DNA from: CAYLJJ01 sp964384025
Lineage (GTDB): Bacteria; Myxococcota_A; Bradymonadia; UBA7976; UBA1532
Direction: 5' to 3'
NCBI GenBank assembly: GCA_964384025.1
Contig: CAYLJJ010000178.1
Span: 1-7,149 of the forward strand
DNA length: 7,149 bases
In this document: piece after piece, positions 1 to 5,523 of the stretch
Position numbering within the stretch: the stretch's first letter is position 1
Layout: the number at the start of each line of letters is the position of its first letter
Notes under the pieces: generated by a model
Seen by the model: the letters and a program-made list of their open reading frames with translations, nothing else
Told to the model about the DNA's origin: nothing
The model's database searches: none
Program-made: the position numbers and the translations under genes

Positions 1-63
1 AGTTGAGGCAGAAGCCAGCGCCGAGGTGACCGCATCCACCTCAACCCCAATCCCTGAGACGCG

Positions 64-561
64 ATGGCGCTGCTCATCGAGTTCCAGCGATGGTTGGAGC
101 CGAAGTTGGGCGTGGGCGGTGAGCTGAGCTCGATGCCCGACTGGGCAGGCAAGCTGGCGGGACTCGTCGCCAGGGTCGCCGGCATGTTCCACGTATGCAT
201 CGAGGGGGGAGCGCGGATTGGCACCGATACGATGTCCAATGCGATCGCCTTCGGCGAATGGGCGCTCGGTCACGCAAGGCGCTCGTTCGGCCTGATGGGC
301 GGCGACGCTCTCGAGCAAGACGCGGCAGCCTTGCTTGCGACGATCGTTGCGAAGGGTCAGTCGACGATCAGCCGCCGTACGCTCCACCAAGCGGTGAAAG
401 GGGCGGAAAGATTCAAGACGATCGACCGACTTGAGGAGCCGCTCGAGCTGCTTATCGAGACCGGCCACATCAGGCCATGGAATGCGCCGAAGGCGGCCAG
501 CGGCAAGGGCAGGCGACCTGGCTCAGCCTGCGAGGTGCGGCCCGAACTCATCAGCGGATAG
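64..561 (+). CDS. C-terminal fragment of a DUF3987 (primase/helicase-like) protein, frame broken upstream
   Basis: The 165 residues match the C-terminal third of DUF3987 proteins, which accompany replication or primase modules of plasmids, prophages and islands. The family-like core is LLIEFQRWLEPKL, then DWAGKLAGLVARVAGMFHV (about residues 26-44), then a winged-helix-like tail with SRRTLHQAV and LELLIETGHIRP, ending in a basic GRRPGSACEV segment. Family members usually run to several hundred residues, so Met64 is an internal Met and not the true start; no Shine-Dalgarno sequence precedes it. In the same frame there are TGA codons at 55-57 and 4-6. The frame starting at base 2 stays open across that point and reads ...STPIPE, which could join to ...AMALLIEF by a one-base slip near 55-63. 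The gene is therefore probably a pseudogene or carries a sequencing error. The family call comes from motif recognition, not a search. Confidence 0.66.
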   Translation: MALLIEFQRWLEPKLGVGGELSSMPDWAGKLAGLVARVAGMFHVCIEGGARIGTDTMSNAIAFGEWALGHARRSFGLMGGDALEQDAAALLATIVAKGQSTISRRTLHQAVKGAERFKTIDRLEEPLELLIETGHIRPWNAPKAASGKGRRPGSACEVRPELISG

Positions 562-997
562 CTGTGCGGCCTGCGAATCGCCACATCGGTCATGCTGCGA
601 CGACACCTATCCACCGCCAGCGACGCGCACTGGCGGAGCAAGTGCGCGAGCGGAGCTGAGGGAAGGCCCGGCGCGAAGCGACGGGGCCGCGCGGCACAAC
701 CGTCCGGTTGTGCCATCGCGCCGAAGCGAAGCGGTCCCCGGCGACGGCGCAGCGCAGCGATACGTCGCTTCTAGTCTCGACCGCACCAAATCGCACCAAG
801 CGGTGGGAACAACCCAAACGTCCCTAGCAATGTGCCCCCGAGCAACATGCCGGATGAGTCGCTGTCGCCGCTGTACTGCGCCAACATCACTCCGCCCGCG
901 AGTCGCAGGATGGCTGAGAGATGTATGCGCTGCGATGGACAGCGACATCACCGACCCCGACGCGAGTTCGTTACGCAGCGCTGCATCCAGTTGGCGC
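562..997. other. gene-free stretch between convergent genes, with GC-rich inverted repeats
   Basis: No frame here has a credible start, ribosome site and protein-like composition; the open frames are high-GC artefacts. The stretch lies between the 3' ends of two convergent genes. It contains a 7-bp inverted repeat (614-620 with 630-636, 9-nt loop) about 55 bp after the DUF3987 stop, and a stronger one at 693-714. Neither is followed by a T-run on either strand, so neither is a clear intrinsic terminator. Confidence 0.5.
693..714. repeat. perfect 10-bp inverted repeat, GGCACAACCG / CGGTTGTGCC
   Basis: The arms 693-702 and 705-714 are perfect reverse complements separated by TC. As RNA the likely form is a 9-bp stem with a GUCC loop. 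Outside the arms, CGCG on both sides can extend the pairing across a small bulge. With no T-tract it could be a protein site, a Rho-dependent 3'-end structure, or a mobile palindrome; the sequence alone does not decide. Confidence 0.45.
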
Positions 998-2380
998 TCA
1001 CAGATCGGCTGGCCGCATGCACCGGAATCCAACGTCCACGAACCGTCGGCCCCGCTGGCCGCCGCTACGCTGTGATGCACGCAGCGCTGGGCTTTCGTTG
1101 TTCCAGTCGGTACCACGCAGCGACCGACGCTGATCTGCCGAATCGATGCCGCTTGGTGCATCGGGTCCGGACGGGTCAGTCCATGATGCTACCCATGAGC
1201 TGTTCATGGCGCAGCCGCCAGTCAGCTCCTCGCTATCTGGGCCATTGCAGTAGTAGTCCGCCGCGTAGACGTCGTGCACCCACTCGGTGACGTTTCCGCC
1301 CATGCCAACGAGTCCAAAGGGCTCGCTCGTGCCGCCATCAGGAAGAGAATCGACCGGCTCCGTGCCGTCGTTTCCAAAACATGCGCTGTACACGGCGCGC
1401 GTGCAATCTGCCGCCTGGTCTCCCCAAGCGAACACGTTGTCCGTAGCGCCTCTTGCGGCGTACTCCCATTGGGCTTCCGTCGGAAGATTGCCCTCGTCTT
1501 CTGAGGCCCAGCGGCAGTAGTTCCGTCCATCGTCCCAGTTGACACCGTTGATGGGATGATCGTCCCGAGATGGTGTCGCAGCCCAGTTGTACTGCGCATC
1601 GTCGGAAAACGTACTAGTGGGCGTATCGCAGTCGCCAGCCTCCACGCACTCGCTGAACAGGCCCACGGTCACTTCGTACTTGTCGATCCAAAAGTCTTGG
1701 GAGATCACGACCTCATGTCGCGGGAGCTCGTCATCGTCGCACAATCCAGACTCCGCTGACACGCAACCCATCTGGAACGTTCCTGCTGGAATCGGAACCA
1801 TGCAACCCGGCACGTCGGCGATAGCGCATGCCCACTCCGGCGCGCAGTCCGCACGATCGCAGGAGCACTGAGCCGTGCCCGACGAGTCGTCGCAAAAGCC
1901 GTAGCCACCGCAGGAATCCGGGCCGCACGTTTCGACGTCGTCGTCGCCGGACACGTCGTCATCGCCGGACACGTCGTCATCGCCGGACACGTCGTCATCG
2001 CCGGACACGTCGTCGTCGCCGACGCACGGCGCGCAGACGATCTCTTCCACTGTCCCTCCTTGCGCCTGCTCGCGGCGTACAGTCTCTATCCCGCAATCGC
2101 AGATCGGTTCACAGAGCAATCGACAATTGCCCACAACACGGCACACAGCTTCAATCTCACCGCTAGCGTCAGTAACCGTGGAGTCGCCCTCGACTTCACC
2201 CGAACACTCGGTGTCCAACGCTGCGTTGGCTTGAGGCGCAGTGCCAAGCGGACAGGTCAGATCACAGTCTGGACCGCAGCCCGTCGCTGCAGCTCCGCCG
2301 GCGAGCAATAGGCTGGCCAGCCCAACCGATGCCAGTGCTGAAAGAACGGCTGCTGAGAGAACGGCAACAGACCTGAGCAT
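998..2380 (-). CDS. secreted/lipoprotein SUMF1-FGE-fold (formylglycine-generating-enzyme-like) protein with EGF-like cluster
   Basis: This is a 460-residue envelope protein. The start at 2380 is set by a strong Shine-Dalgarno sequence (AAAGGAG, 2388-2394 on the minus strand) 7 nt before the ATG; an in-frame Met 27 codons upstream lacks one. Residues 1-34 form a signal peptide with a long Ala/Leu core ending ATGC at Cys35, a poor lipobox (Ala at -3), so lipidation is uncertain. Then come a Cys-rich segment (35-119), an Asp-rich GDDDVS repeat linker (121-149), an EGF-like cluster (152-174, CGPDSCGGYGFC...CSC), and an FGE/SUMF fold from 194 to 458. The fold shows its usual landmarks: IPAGTFQMG, DKYEVTVG, HPINGVNW, LPTEAQWEYAARG, GGNVTEWV, LRGTDW and a terminal GFRC. 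The paired copper-binding active-site cysteines of true FGE enzymes, expected just after the RG-W motif, are absent (WNNESPALRASQR). I infer a structural or binding role, as in many non-catalytic SUMF-fold proteins. The stop TGA is at 1000-998. Confidence 0.88.
   Translation of the reverse strand: MLRSVAVLSAAVLSALASVGLASLLLAGGAAATGCGPDCDLTCPLGTAPQANAALDTECSGEVEGDSTVTDASGEIEAVCRVVGNCRLLCEPICDCGIETVRREQAQGGTVEEIVCAPCVGDDDVSGDDDVSGDDDVSGDDDVSGDDDVETCGPDSCGGYGFCDDSSGTAQCSCDRADCAPEWACAIADVPGCMVPIPAGTFQMGCVSAESGLCDDDELPRHEVVISQDFWIDKYEVTVGLFSECVEAGDCDTPTSTFSDDAQYNWAATPSRDDHPINGVNWDDGRNYCRWASEDEGNLPTEAQWEYAARGATDNVFAWGDQAADCTRAVYSACFGNDGTEPVDSLPDGGTSEPFGLVGMGGNVTEWVHDVYAADYYCNGPDSEELTGGCAMNSSWVASWTDPSGPDAPSGIDSADQRRSLRGTDWNNESPALRASQRSGGQRGRRFVDVGFRCMRPADL
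1934..2020 (-). repeat. 18-bp coding minisatellite (GDDDVS x4 plus GDDDV)
   Basis: Four full 18-bp units and one partial unit encode residues 121-149 of the SUMF-fold protein. The units are almost identical in DNA, differing mainly in the GTC/ATC-type third bases at the edges, which implies recent expansion by slippage. The repeat count can change in steps of six residues without breaking the frame. Asp-rich linkers of this kind sit between the signal peptide and the folded domain in many envelope proteins and may bind calcium; that role is inference. It is not a CRISPR, because it has no spacers. Confidence 0.85.
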
Positions 2381-2543
2381 ATCGACTCCTTTAAAGCGCC
2401 GGATGGTGCGGCCAGCTACGTACGTGTTCATGAAGACGCTGGACAGGCCGGCTCTATTCACTCAAAAAGCGCCGTCATTCGCGCTGTAGGTGAGCCCCCA
2501 CGTACGAGACAGGTTCTATCGCCAATACAAAGCGTTGTGAAAC

Positions 2544-2668
2544 AAGTGGAAAAGCGGCGGGAATCGACGCCGCAACTGACGGCCGAAGGCCGGCAGTGCG
2601 CCGCGGAGTCACGGCGCATCCACGCCGACGAGCGTAGGCGAGAAAGTGGTGGAGGCGGCGGGAATCGA
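2544..2668. repeat. imperfect direct repeat of the ssrA 3' end, about 100 bp apart
   Basis: The copies are 2544-2567 and 2644-2668. They share AAGTGG, then differ over about four bases (AAAA versus TGGAG, one base longer), then share 14 identical bases, GCGGCGGGAATCGA. The right copy is the acceptor and T-arm end of a tmRNA; the left copy has lost the CCA-proximal bases. Shared sequence outside the RNA (ACTT after the CCA, minus strand) suggests duplication of a segment rather than chance likeness. Confidence 0.5.
2550..2573 (-). terminator. weak candidate terminator hairpin followed by T4 (minus strand)
   Basis: On the minus strand GCGGCG (2573-2568), an 8-nt loop and CGCCGC (2559-2554) are followed by TTTT (2553-2550). 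It lies about 75 bp downstream of the CCA end of the tmRNA fragment, so it could be the old ssrA terminator. The stem is only 6 bp and the T-run is short. It overlaps the left copy of the direct repeat, which is an alternative reason for its sequence. Confidence 0.3.
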
Positions 2669-2673
2669 ACCCG
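2647..2673 (-). ncRNA. ssrA: 3'-end fragment of tmRNA (ssrA), probable attachment-site scar
   Basis: Read on the minus strand, the 27 bases from CGGGTTCGATTCCCG to CCTCCACCA are the typical 3' end of a bacterial tmRNA: most of the T-stem, the TTCGATT loop, acceptor strand CGCCTCC, discriminator A and encoded CCA. CGCCTCC would pair with the GGGGGCG 5' end usual for tmRNA, giving the G-U wobble at pair 3 that alanyl-tRNA synthetase reads. A tRNA-Ser with this acceptor strand would normally have discriminator G. Upstream of 2673 the likeness ends: the outer T-stem pair is already mismatched, no tag-peptide frame exists in the next 350 bp, and no GGGGGCG 5' end is present. The full gene is therefore absent. 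ssrA 3' ends are common integrase targets, so this is best read as an att remnant. Confidence 0.6.
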
Positions 2674-2922
2674 GGTAGGCAAGCCGTGCCGCGCTCGCCA
2701 CAAGCTCAGTTGCCATCGGAATCGTCACCACCACACCCAGCGAGTGCGATGGTGCCCGACGACCAACGGATGAGCAAGCCCTTTGAGGCCCATGCCGCTG
2801 GCTCTGCCGACGGAACATACCGAACGGCTGGCAGTACAGCTATTGGGCCAAGACGCGGCCACCAGCTGGTATCTGGACGGATCGCATTGCCAACGTAGCG
2901 TGCGAGCGGGCCTTCGTGCTTA

Positions 2923-2950
2923 TGTATTGCCCCAGCTGGAACGTGACCCG
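2923..2950 (+). repeat. left terminal inverted repeat of the IS3 element
   Basis: It starts TGTATTGCCCCAGCTGG and continues to GTGACCCG. Compared with the reverse complement of 4306-4333 it matches at 21 of 28 positions, including TGTA, TG, CC, GC and the block GTGAC-CG. The CTTA duplication lies directly outside. Confidence 0.85.
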
Positions 2951-2988
2951 AACGGGCTTCGTGGTAGGGAGCCAAGAGGAGTCACGCC

Positions 2989-3318
2989 ATGGCAGAGAAG
3001 AAGGTTCGCAGGAAGTTCACCCCGGAACAGAAGGCCGCGATTCTACGTCGGCACCTGAAGGACAAGGTGCCGGTTTCGGACCTGTGCGACGAGTACAGGA
3101 TCCAGCCGAGCATGTTCTACGACTGGCAGAAGCAGGCGCTGGAGAACCTGGCCGGTGCGCTCGAGAACGGTGGTCGCAAGCAGCGCCGCAACAGCCGCGA
3201 GGACAAGCTCGAGGTCGAGGTGGCGCGGCTGAGCGCGAAACTCGCCAAGAAGGACAACGTGATCGCGGAGGTTTCGGAGGCATTTGTCGAGTTAAAAAAA
3301 GAACTTGGGGAGCCCTGA
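2989..3318 (+). CDS. IS3-family transposase OrfA (DNA-binding helix-turn-helix, leucine zipper)
   Basis: The 109-residue OrfA starts at an ATG preceded by GGAG (2978-2981) at 7 nt. Residues 8-50 form the HTH_Tnp_1 domain (RRKFTPEQKAAILRR, then VSDLCDEYRIQPSMFYDWQ) that recognises the element's ends. Residues 73-106 form a heptad-patterned coiled coil (LEVEVARLSAKLAKKD...), the oligomerisation zipper. Alone, OrfA usually acts as a regulator or inhibitor; fused to OrfB by frameshift it becomes the transposase. The slippery A7 falls at codons 103-104, in the coiled coil near the OrfA end, as in other IS3 elements. OrfA stops at TGA 3316-3318, which sits in the loop of the frameshift hairpin. Confidence 0.93.
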   Translation: MAEKKVRRKFTPEQKAAILRRHLKDKVPVSDLCDEYRIQPSMFYDWQKQALENLAGALENGGRKQRRNSREDKLEVEVARLSAKLAKKDNVIAEVSEAFVELKKELGEP

Positions 3319-3337
3319 ACGGCCGTTGGGTTCCCCA
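3294..3337 (+). promoter_or_regulatory. programmed -1 ribosomal frameshift signal (A7 slippery site plus stem-loop)
   Basis: Seven A residues (3294-3300) lie as A AAA AAA in the orfA frame, followed by G. After a 5-nt spacer there is a 10-bp stem: 3306-3315 (TGGGGAGCCC) pairs with 3328-3337 (GGGTTCCCCA) with one G-U pair and a 12-nt loop that holds the orfA stop codon. A slip of one base back moves ribosomes into the orfB frame from AGA at 3300. Slippery run, spacer and stem match known IS3 frameshift cassettes. Confidence 0.9.
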
Positions 3338-4280
3338 CGACACGCGCGATGAGCTCGTCGATTTCATCGCGGCATGGTCAGAGAAGACCGAGATCCCGGC
3401 GAAGGAGTTCATCTCGTGGACGGGTCTCGCGAGGACGCAGTACTACCGATGGCGGCAGCGCTATGGAAAGGCCAACGAGCACAACGGCAAGGTGCCCCGC
3501 GACCACTGGCTCGAAGGCTGGGAACGCCGAAAGATTGTCGACTTCCACGAGGAGAATCCGCTCGAGGGCTACCGCAGGCTCACATTCATGATGTTGGACG
3601 CGGACGTCGTGGCAGTCAGCCCCTCGACGTCGTACCGCGTGCTGCGCGCCGCCGGCCGTCTGGACCGCTGGAATCGCAAGCCCTCGAAGAAGGGGACGGG
3701 CTTCAAGCAGCCGTCCGCGCCTCACAAGCACTGGCACATCGACATCGCCTATCTGAATCTCGCCGGTACATTCTACTACTTGTGCAGCATCCTCGACGGC
3801 TTCAGCCGCGGCATCGTGCATTGGGAAATCCGCGAGTCCATGAAGGAGGCCGACGTCGAAACGATCCTGCAGCGTGCCCGCGAGCGCTTCCCCGACGCCC
3901 AGCCGCGCATCATCTCTGACAACGGCCCCCAGTTCATCGCCCGTGATTTCAAGGAGTTCATTCGCATAGCCGGCATGACGCATGTGCGCACGGCACCCTA
4001 CTACCCGCAGTCAAACGGCAAGATCGAGCGGTGGCACAAGACGCTGAAGATCACGACGATCCGACCAAATACCCCCGCCACACTCGACGAAGCCCGCCAG
4101 CTCGTCGCCGCCTTTGTCGAGCACTACAACAACGTGCGCCTTCACAGCGCCATCGGATACGTCACGCCCGCAGACAAGATGGCAGGCAGAGAGAACGACA
4201 TCTTCGAGGCTCGGGATCGTAAGTTGGAGCAGGCCCGTGAGCTTCGCCGACAACGACGTCAACACGCGAGGGCATCATGA
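3300..4280 (+). CDS. IS3-family transposase OrfB (DDE integrase core), made as OrfAB fusion by -1 frameshift
   Basis: This part carries the rve/DDE catalytic core, which cuts the IS ends and joins them to target DNA. An HTH_21-like region (FHEENPLEGYRRLTFMML) precedes the core. The catalytic triad is Asp in HWHIDIAYL (codon 3741), Asp in ISDNGPQF (codon 3918) and Glu in NGKIERWH (codon 4026), with exactly 35 residues between the last two, the DD(35)E signature. The tail has the usual YNNVRLHSAIGYVTPADK. There is no ATG before codon 3588, and the frame is open far upstream of the orfA stop, so expression should depend on the frameshift. The fusion would be about 430 residues (104 from OrfA plus 326). 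No stop or missing motif is seen, so it appears functional. Confidence 0.93.
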   Translation, partial: RTWGALNGRWVPHDTRDELVDFIAAWSEKTEIPAKEFISWTGLARTQYYRWRQRYGKANEHNGKVPRDHWLEGWERRKIVDFHEENPLEGYRRLTFMMLDADVVAVSPSTSYRVLRAAGRLDRWNRKPSKKGTGFKQPSAPHKHWHIDIAYLNLAGTFYYLCSILDGFSRGIVHWEIRESMKEADVETILQRARERFPDAQPRIISDNGPQFIARDFKEFIRIAGMTHVRTAPYYPQSNGKIERWHKTLKITTIRPNTPATLDEARQLVAAFVEHYNNVRLHSAIGYVTPADKMAGRENDIFEARDRKLEQARELRRQRRQHARAS

Positions 4281-4305
4281 CCCTCTCCGTTGTGTCATCA
4301 TCAAC

Positions 4306-4333
4306 CGAGTCACATTCCCGCCGGACCAGTACA
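4306..4333 (-). repeat. right terminal inverted repeat of the IS3 element
   Basis: On the minus strand it starts TGTACTGGTCCGGCGGG at 4333 and runs to GTGACTCG at 4306, matching the left end at 21 of 28 positions. It lies 25 bp after the orfB stop and is followed directly by the second copy of CTTA. Confidence 0.85.
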
Positions 4334-4445
4334 CTTATGCTTCAGCTTGTTCCGCAGCGCAGCCCGCGGAGCGATGAATCAATGCACGCTGAGTGTCGAA
4401 ATTGCCCATATTCGCCGGCGCGCGCGGTCCGCTACCATCGCTGCA

Positions 4446-4586
4446 ACGTACAGCTGCGAGGCCATTGAACGGCGCCGCTACACCGGCACCCGTACCAACG
4501 ACCTACGTTGCCGTGGGCTCATTATGCTACTCCCGAGGCCGGAGAAGATTGACCACGTTCACCAGAGGGACACGCTGAGGATGTAA
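4446..4586 (+). pseudogene. decayed paralogue of the small Cys-rich gene at 5221-5523
   Basis: The 46 codons read (T)YSCEAIERRRYTGTRTN... and align with the start of the gene at 5221, MYSLEAIKRRRCNGTRRD. DNA likeness also covers about 30 bp of upstream sequence, including GCTACCATCGCTGC. The copy looks dead: the start codon GTG is ACG, the first Cys ligand (Cys12) is Tyr, the third Cys is not conserved, and a stop ends it before the second half (the CTC...HRPGGG...C part). The second Cys (LRCR) and a possible HVH remain. A longer frame enters from the IS side, but its upstream codons show no likeness to the active copy. An alternative is that it is a diverged, still-expressed short form with another start. 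Confidence 0.6.
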
Positions 4587-4611
4587 CGTCGTGAGATCCT
4601 GCGACGTCGAG

Positions 4612-5115
4612 CTACTTCGGTATCCGCGGACCATCGACGGACACGGCGCCGGGGATCATCATCGTGATCCGCTGAACGATGGAGTCGAGTTCTTCAACCT
4701 CTTTGGCGCTCATCCGGTTGGTTCTGTCGCACTCCTGCACGTCGACACCGGCCAGGGCGATGGCCATTGCATTGCTGTTGCAAGCTCTTACGAACGGTGT
4801 CAGGTGAACGCCGTCGGCGTACATCTGGACGGTGATGCTCATCGTCCGCGACGCTCTCTGCTTGCCGATGGTCGCGCTCCCGGTCTCTCTTGGCGCGACT
4901 TGGATGATGCCAGCCGCCCGGTCCTGCATCGTCACGGTGTGTCCGGCAGCGGCAATCGACGCGAGGACTGCGCCGAAGCGATCTCCCGTCGTGGGAGTGT
5001 TGATCCGTGCTGGCTTCAGTACAGCCATCGGCACAGTGCATGCGGCCGCGGCGGCCAACAACGAAGCCAAGAACACATACCGAGTCGTCATCGCGGGAAG
5101 CCATCGTCGTTTCAT
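4612..5115 (-). CDS. small lipoprotein of unknown function
   Basis: The 167-residue product begins with a basic N-region (MKRRW), a hydrophobic core and a lipobox ending LAAAAAC, so Cys26 should be lipidated by the Lgt/LspA pathway and the protein anchored in the envelope. I chose the ATG at 5115 because GGGGGTGG lies just 5 nt upstream; the GTG at 5124 has no spaced ribosome site. The mature part (residues 27-167) shows a helix then strand pattern, FGAVLASIAAAGHTVTMQD then GIIQVAP, that loosely resembles small alpha/beta helix-grip lipoproteins such as BamC-type domains; this is weak. Two Cys (CNSN and ECDRT) could form a disulphide. The stop TAG is at 4614-4612. It is transcribed divergently from the Cys-rich gene at 5221, with 105 bp between. 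No family recognised. Confidence 0.72.
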   Translation of the reverse strand: MKRRWLPAMTTRYVFLASLLAAAAACTVPMAVLKPARINTPTTGDRFGAVLASIAAAGHTVTMQDRAAGIIQVAPRETGSATIGKQRASRTMSITVQMYADGVHLTPFVRACNSNAMAIALAGVDVQECDRTNRMSAKEVEELDSIVQRITMMIPGAVSVDGPRIPK

Positions 5116-5207
5116 CGAATCCACCCCCGAGTGCAGCAGCCTACCACCGAATCTGGAGTGGCGTCATGAAGCCGCACCAGCAAGCTACGTCGGTGCGGCC
5201 GGTCGGC

Positions 5208-5213
5208 TATCAT
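5208..5213 (+). promoter_or_regulatory. -10-like element TATCAT next to a GTG start (possible leaderless mRNA)
   Basis: TATCAT ends 7 nt before the GTG at 5221, which would put the transcription start at or beside the start codon. There is no Shine-Dalgarno sequence between. The decayed copy keeps TACCAT at the same distance before its ACG. No good -35 hexamer is seen about 17 bp upstream (CTACGT). Confidence 0.4.
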
Positions 5214-5220
5214 CGCTGCC

Positions 5221-5523
5221 GTGTACAGTCTGGAGGCCATCAAACGACGCCGCTGCAATGGGACACGCCGCGATGGCCGACCATGCCGCGCTTGGGCGCT
5301 CTGGGATGATGTCCGGCAGCTCTGCGTCTCGCACGCTGGGCGCCACCACCGCGGACCGATGCTCGGCGGACGATTCGACTTCGCCCCCGATCGCGCGGCC
5401 CGCTACGTGCCGTGCACCTGCATCGCCTACGCGTGGCCACATCGACCGGGCGGTGGGGTCTGTCGTTGGCCCGAGCTTCCACGATGGAGCTCGACAATCC
5501 GCGCGGGAACGCGCCGCTACTGA
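5221..5523 (+). CDS. small Cys-rich, probable zinc-binding protein (DUF5763-like N-terminus)
   Basis: This 100-residue basic protein starts at GTG. The N-terminal half has C-x9-C-x12-C-x2-H (Cys12, Cys22, Cys35, His38) in RRCNGTRRDGRPCRAWAL...LCVSH, the pattern of small one-finger proteins of the DUF5763 type (C-x-x-T-xx-G-xx-C ... C-x2-H). The C-terminal half has a second cluster, CTCIAYAWPHRPGGGVCRWP (Cys65, Cys67, His74, Cys81), which may bind another metal. I infer zinc binding and possibly nucleic-acid or protein contact; no function is known to me. There is no ribosome site, and the -10-like TATCAT suggests a leaderless transcript. Conservation of start context and sequence with the decayed copy at 4446 supports this start. 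The stop is TGA at 5521-5523. Confidence 0.66.
   Translation: MYSLEAIKRRRCNGTRRDGRPCRAWALWDDVRQLCVSHAGRHHRGPMLGGRFDFAPDRAARYVPCTCIAYAWPHRPGGGVCRWPELPRWSSTIRAGTRRY

Larger units (their letters stand above)
2923..4333 (+). mobile_element. complete IS3-family insertion sequence, 1411 bp, with CTTA target duplication
   Basis: The element begins TG (2923) and ends CA (4333), as IS3 elements do. Its ends form a 28-bp imperfect inverted repeat (21 of 28 bases match by eye). Both flanks carry CTTA (2919-2922 and 4334-4337), a 4-bp target duplication. Inside are orfA, orfB and a -1 frameshift signal, all intact, so the element could be active. The length is normal for the family. Joining the flanks at CTTA restores the empty site; the joined frame from 2792 reads through to a TGA at 4375-4377, but that ORF does not look like a known protein. 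I could not assign the subgroup. Confidence 0.93.

Noticed and set aside
431..1161. Long open frames on both strands (214 codons plus, 184 codons minus) around 431-1161
   Set aside because: They overlap two better-supported genes out of frame, have no ribosome sites and show the Arg/Ala/Pro/Ser-rich composition of GC-rich shadow frames.
1934..2020. Regular 18-bp repeats as a CRISPR array
   Set aside because: Units are contiguous with no unique spacers, and they encode in-frame GDDDVS residues.
2458..2703. Minus-strand 81-codon ORF reading ...TRVRFPPPPP...
   Set aside because: It is a translation of the tmRNA 3' end and flank, a common spurious call over tRNA-like genes; it has no start signal.
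2647..2735. Complete tRNA gene ending at 2647
   Set aside because: The sequence 5' of the T-arm gives no 7-bp acceptor partner for CGCCTCC and no regular D and anticodon arms; only the 3' end fits, and discriminator A plus G-U-type acceptor suits tmRNA better.
2792..4377. A gene interrupted by the IS (joined frame across CTTA)
   Set aside because: The joined frame is open for about 56 codons but has no ribosome site or recognisable motif, so I do not claim a disrupted gene.
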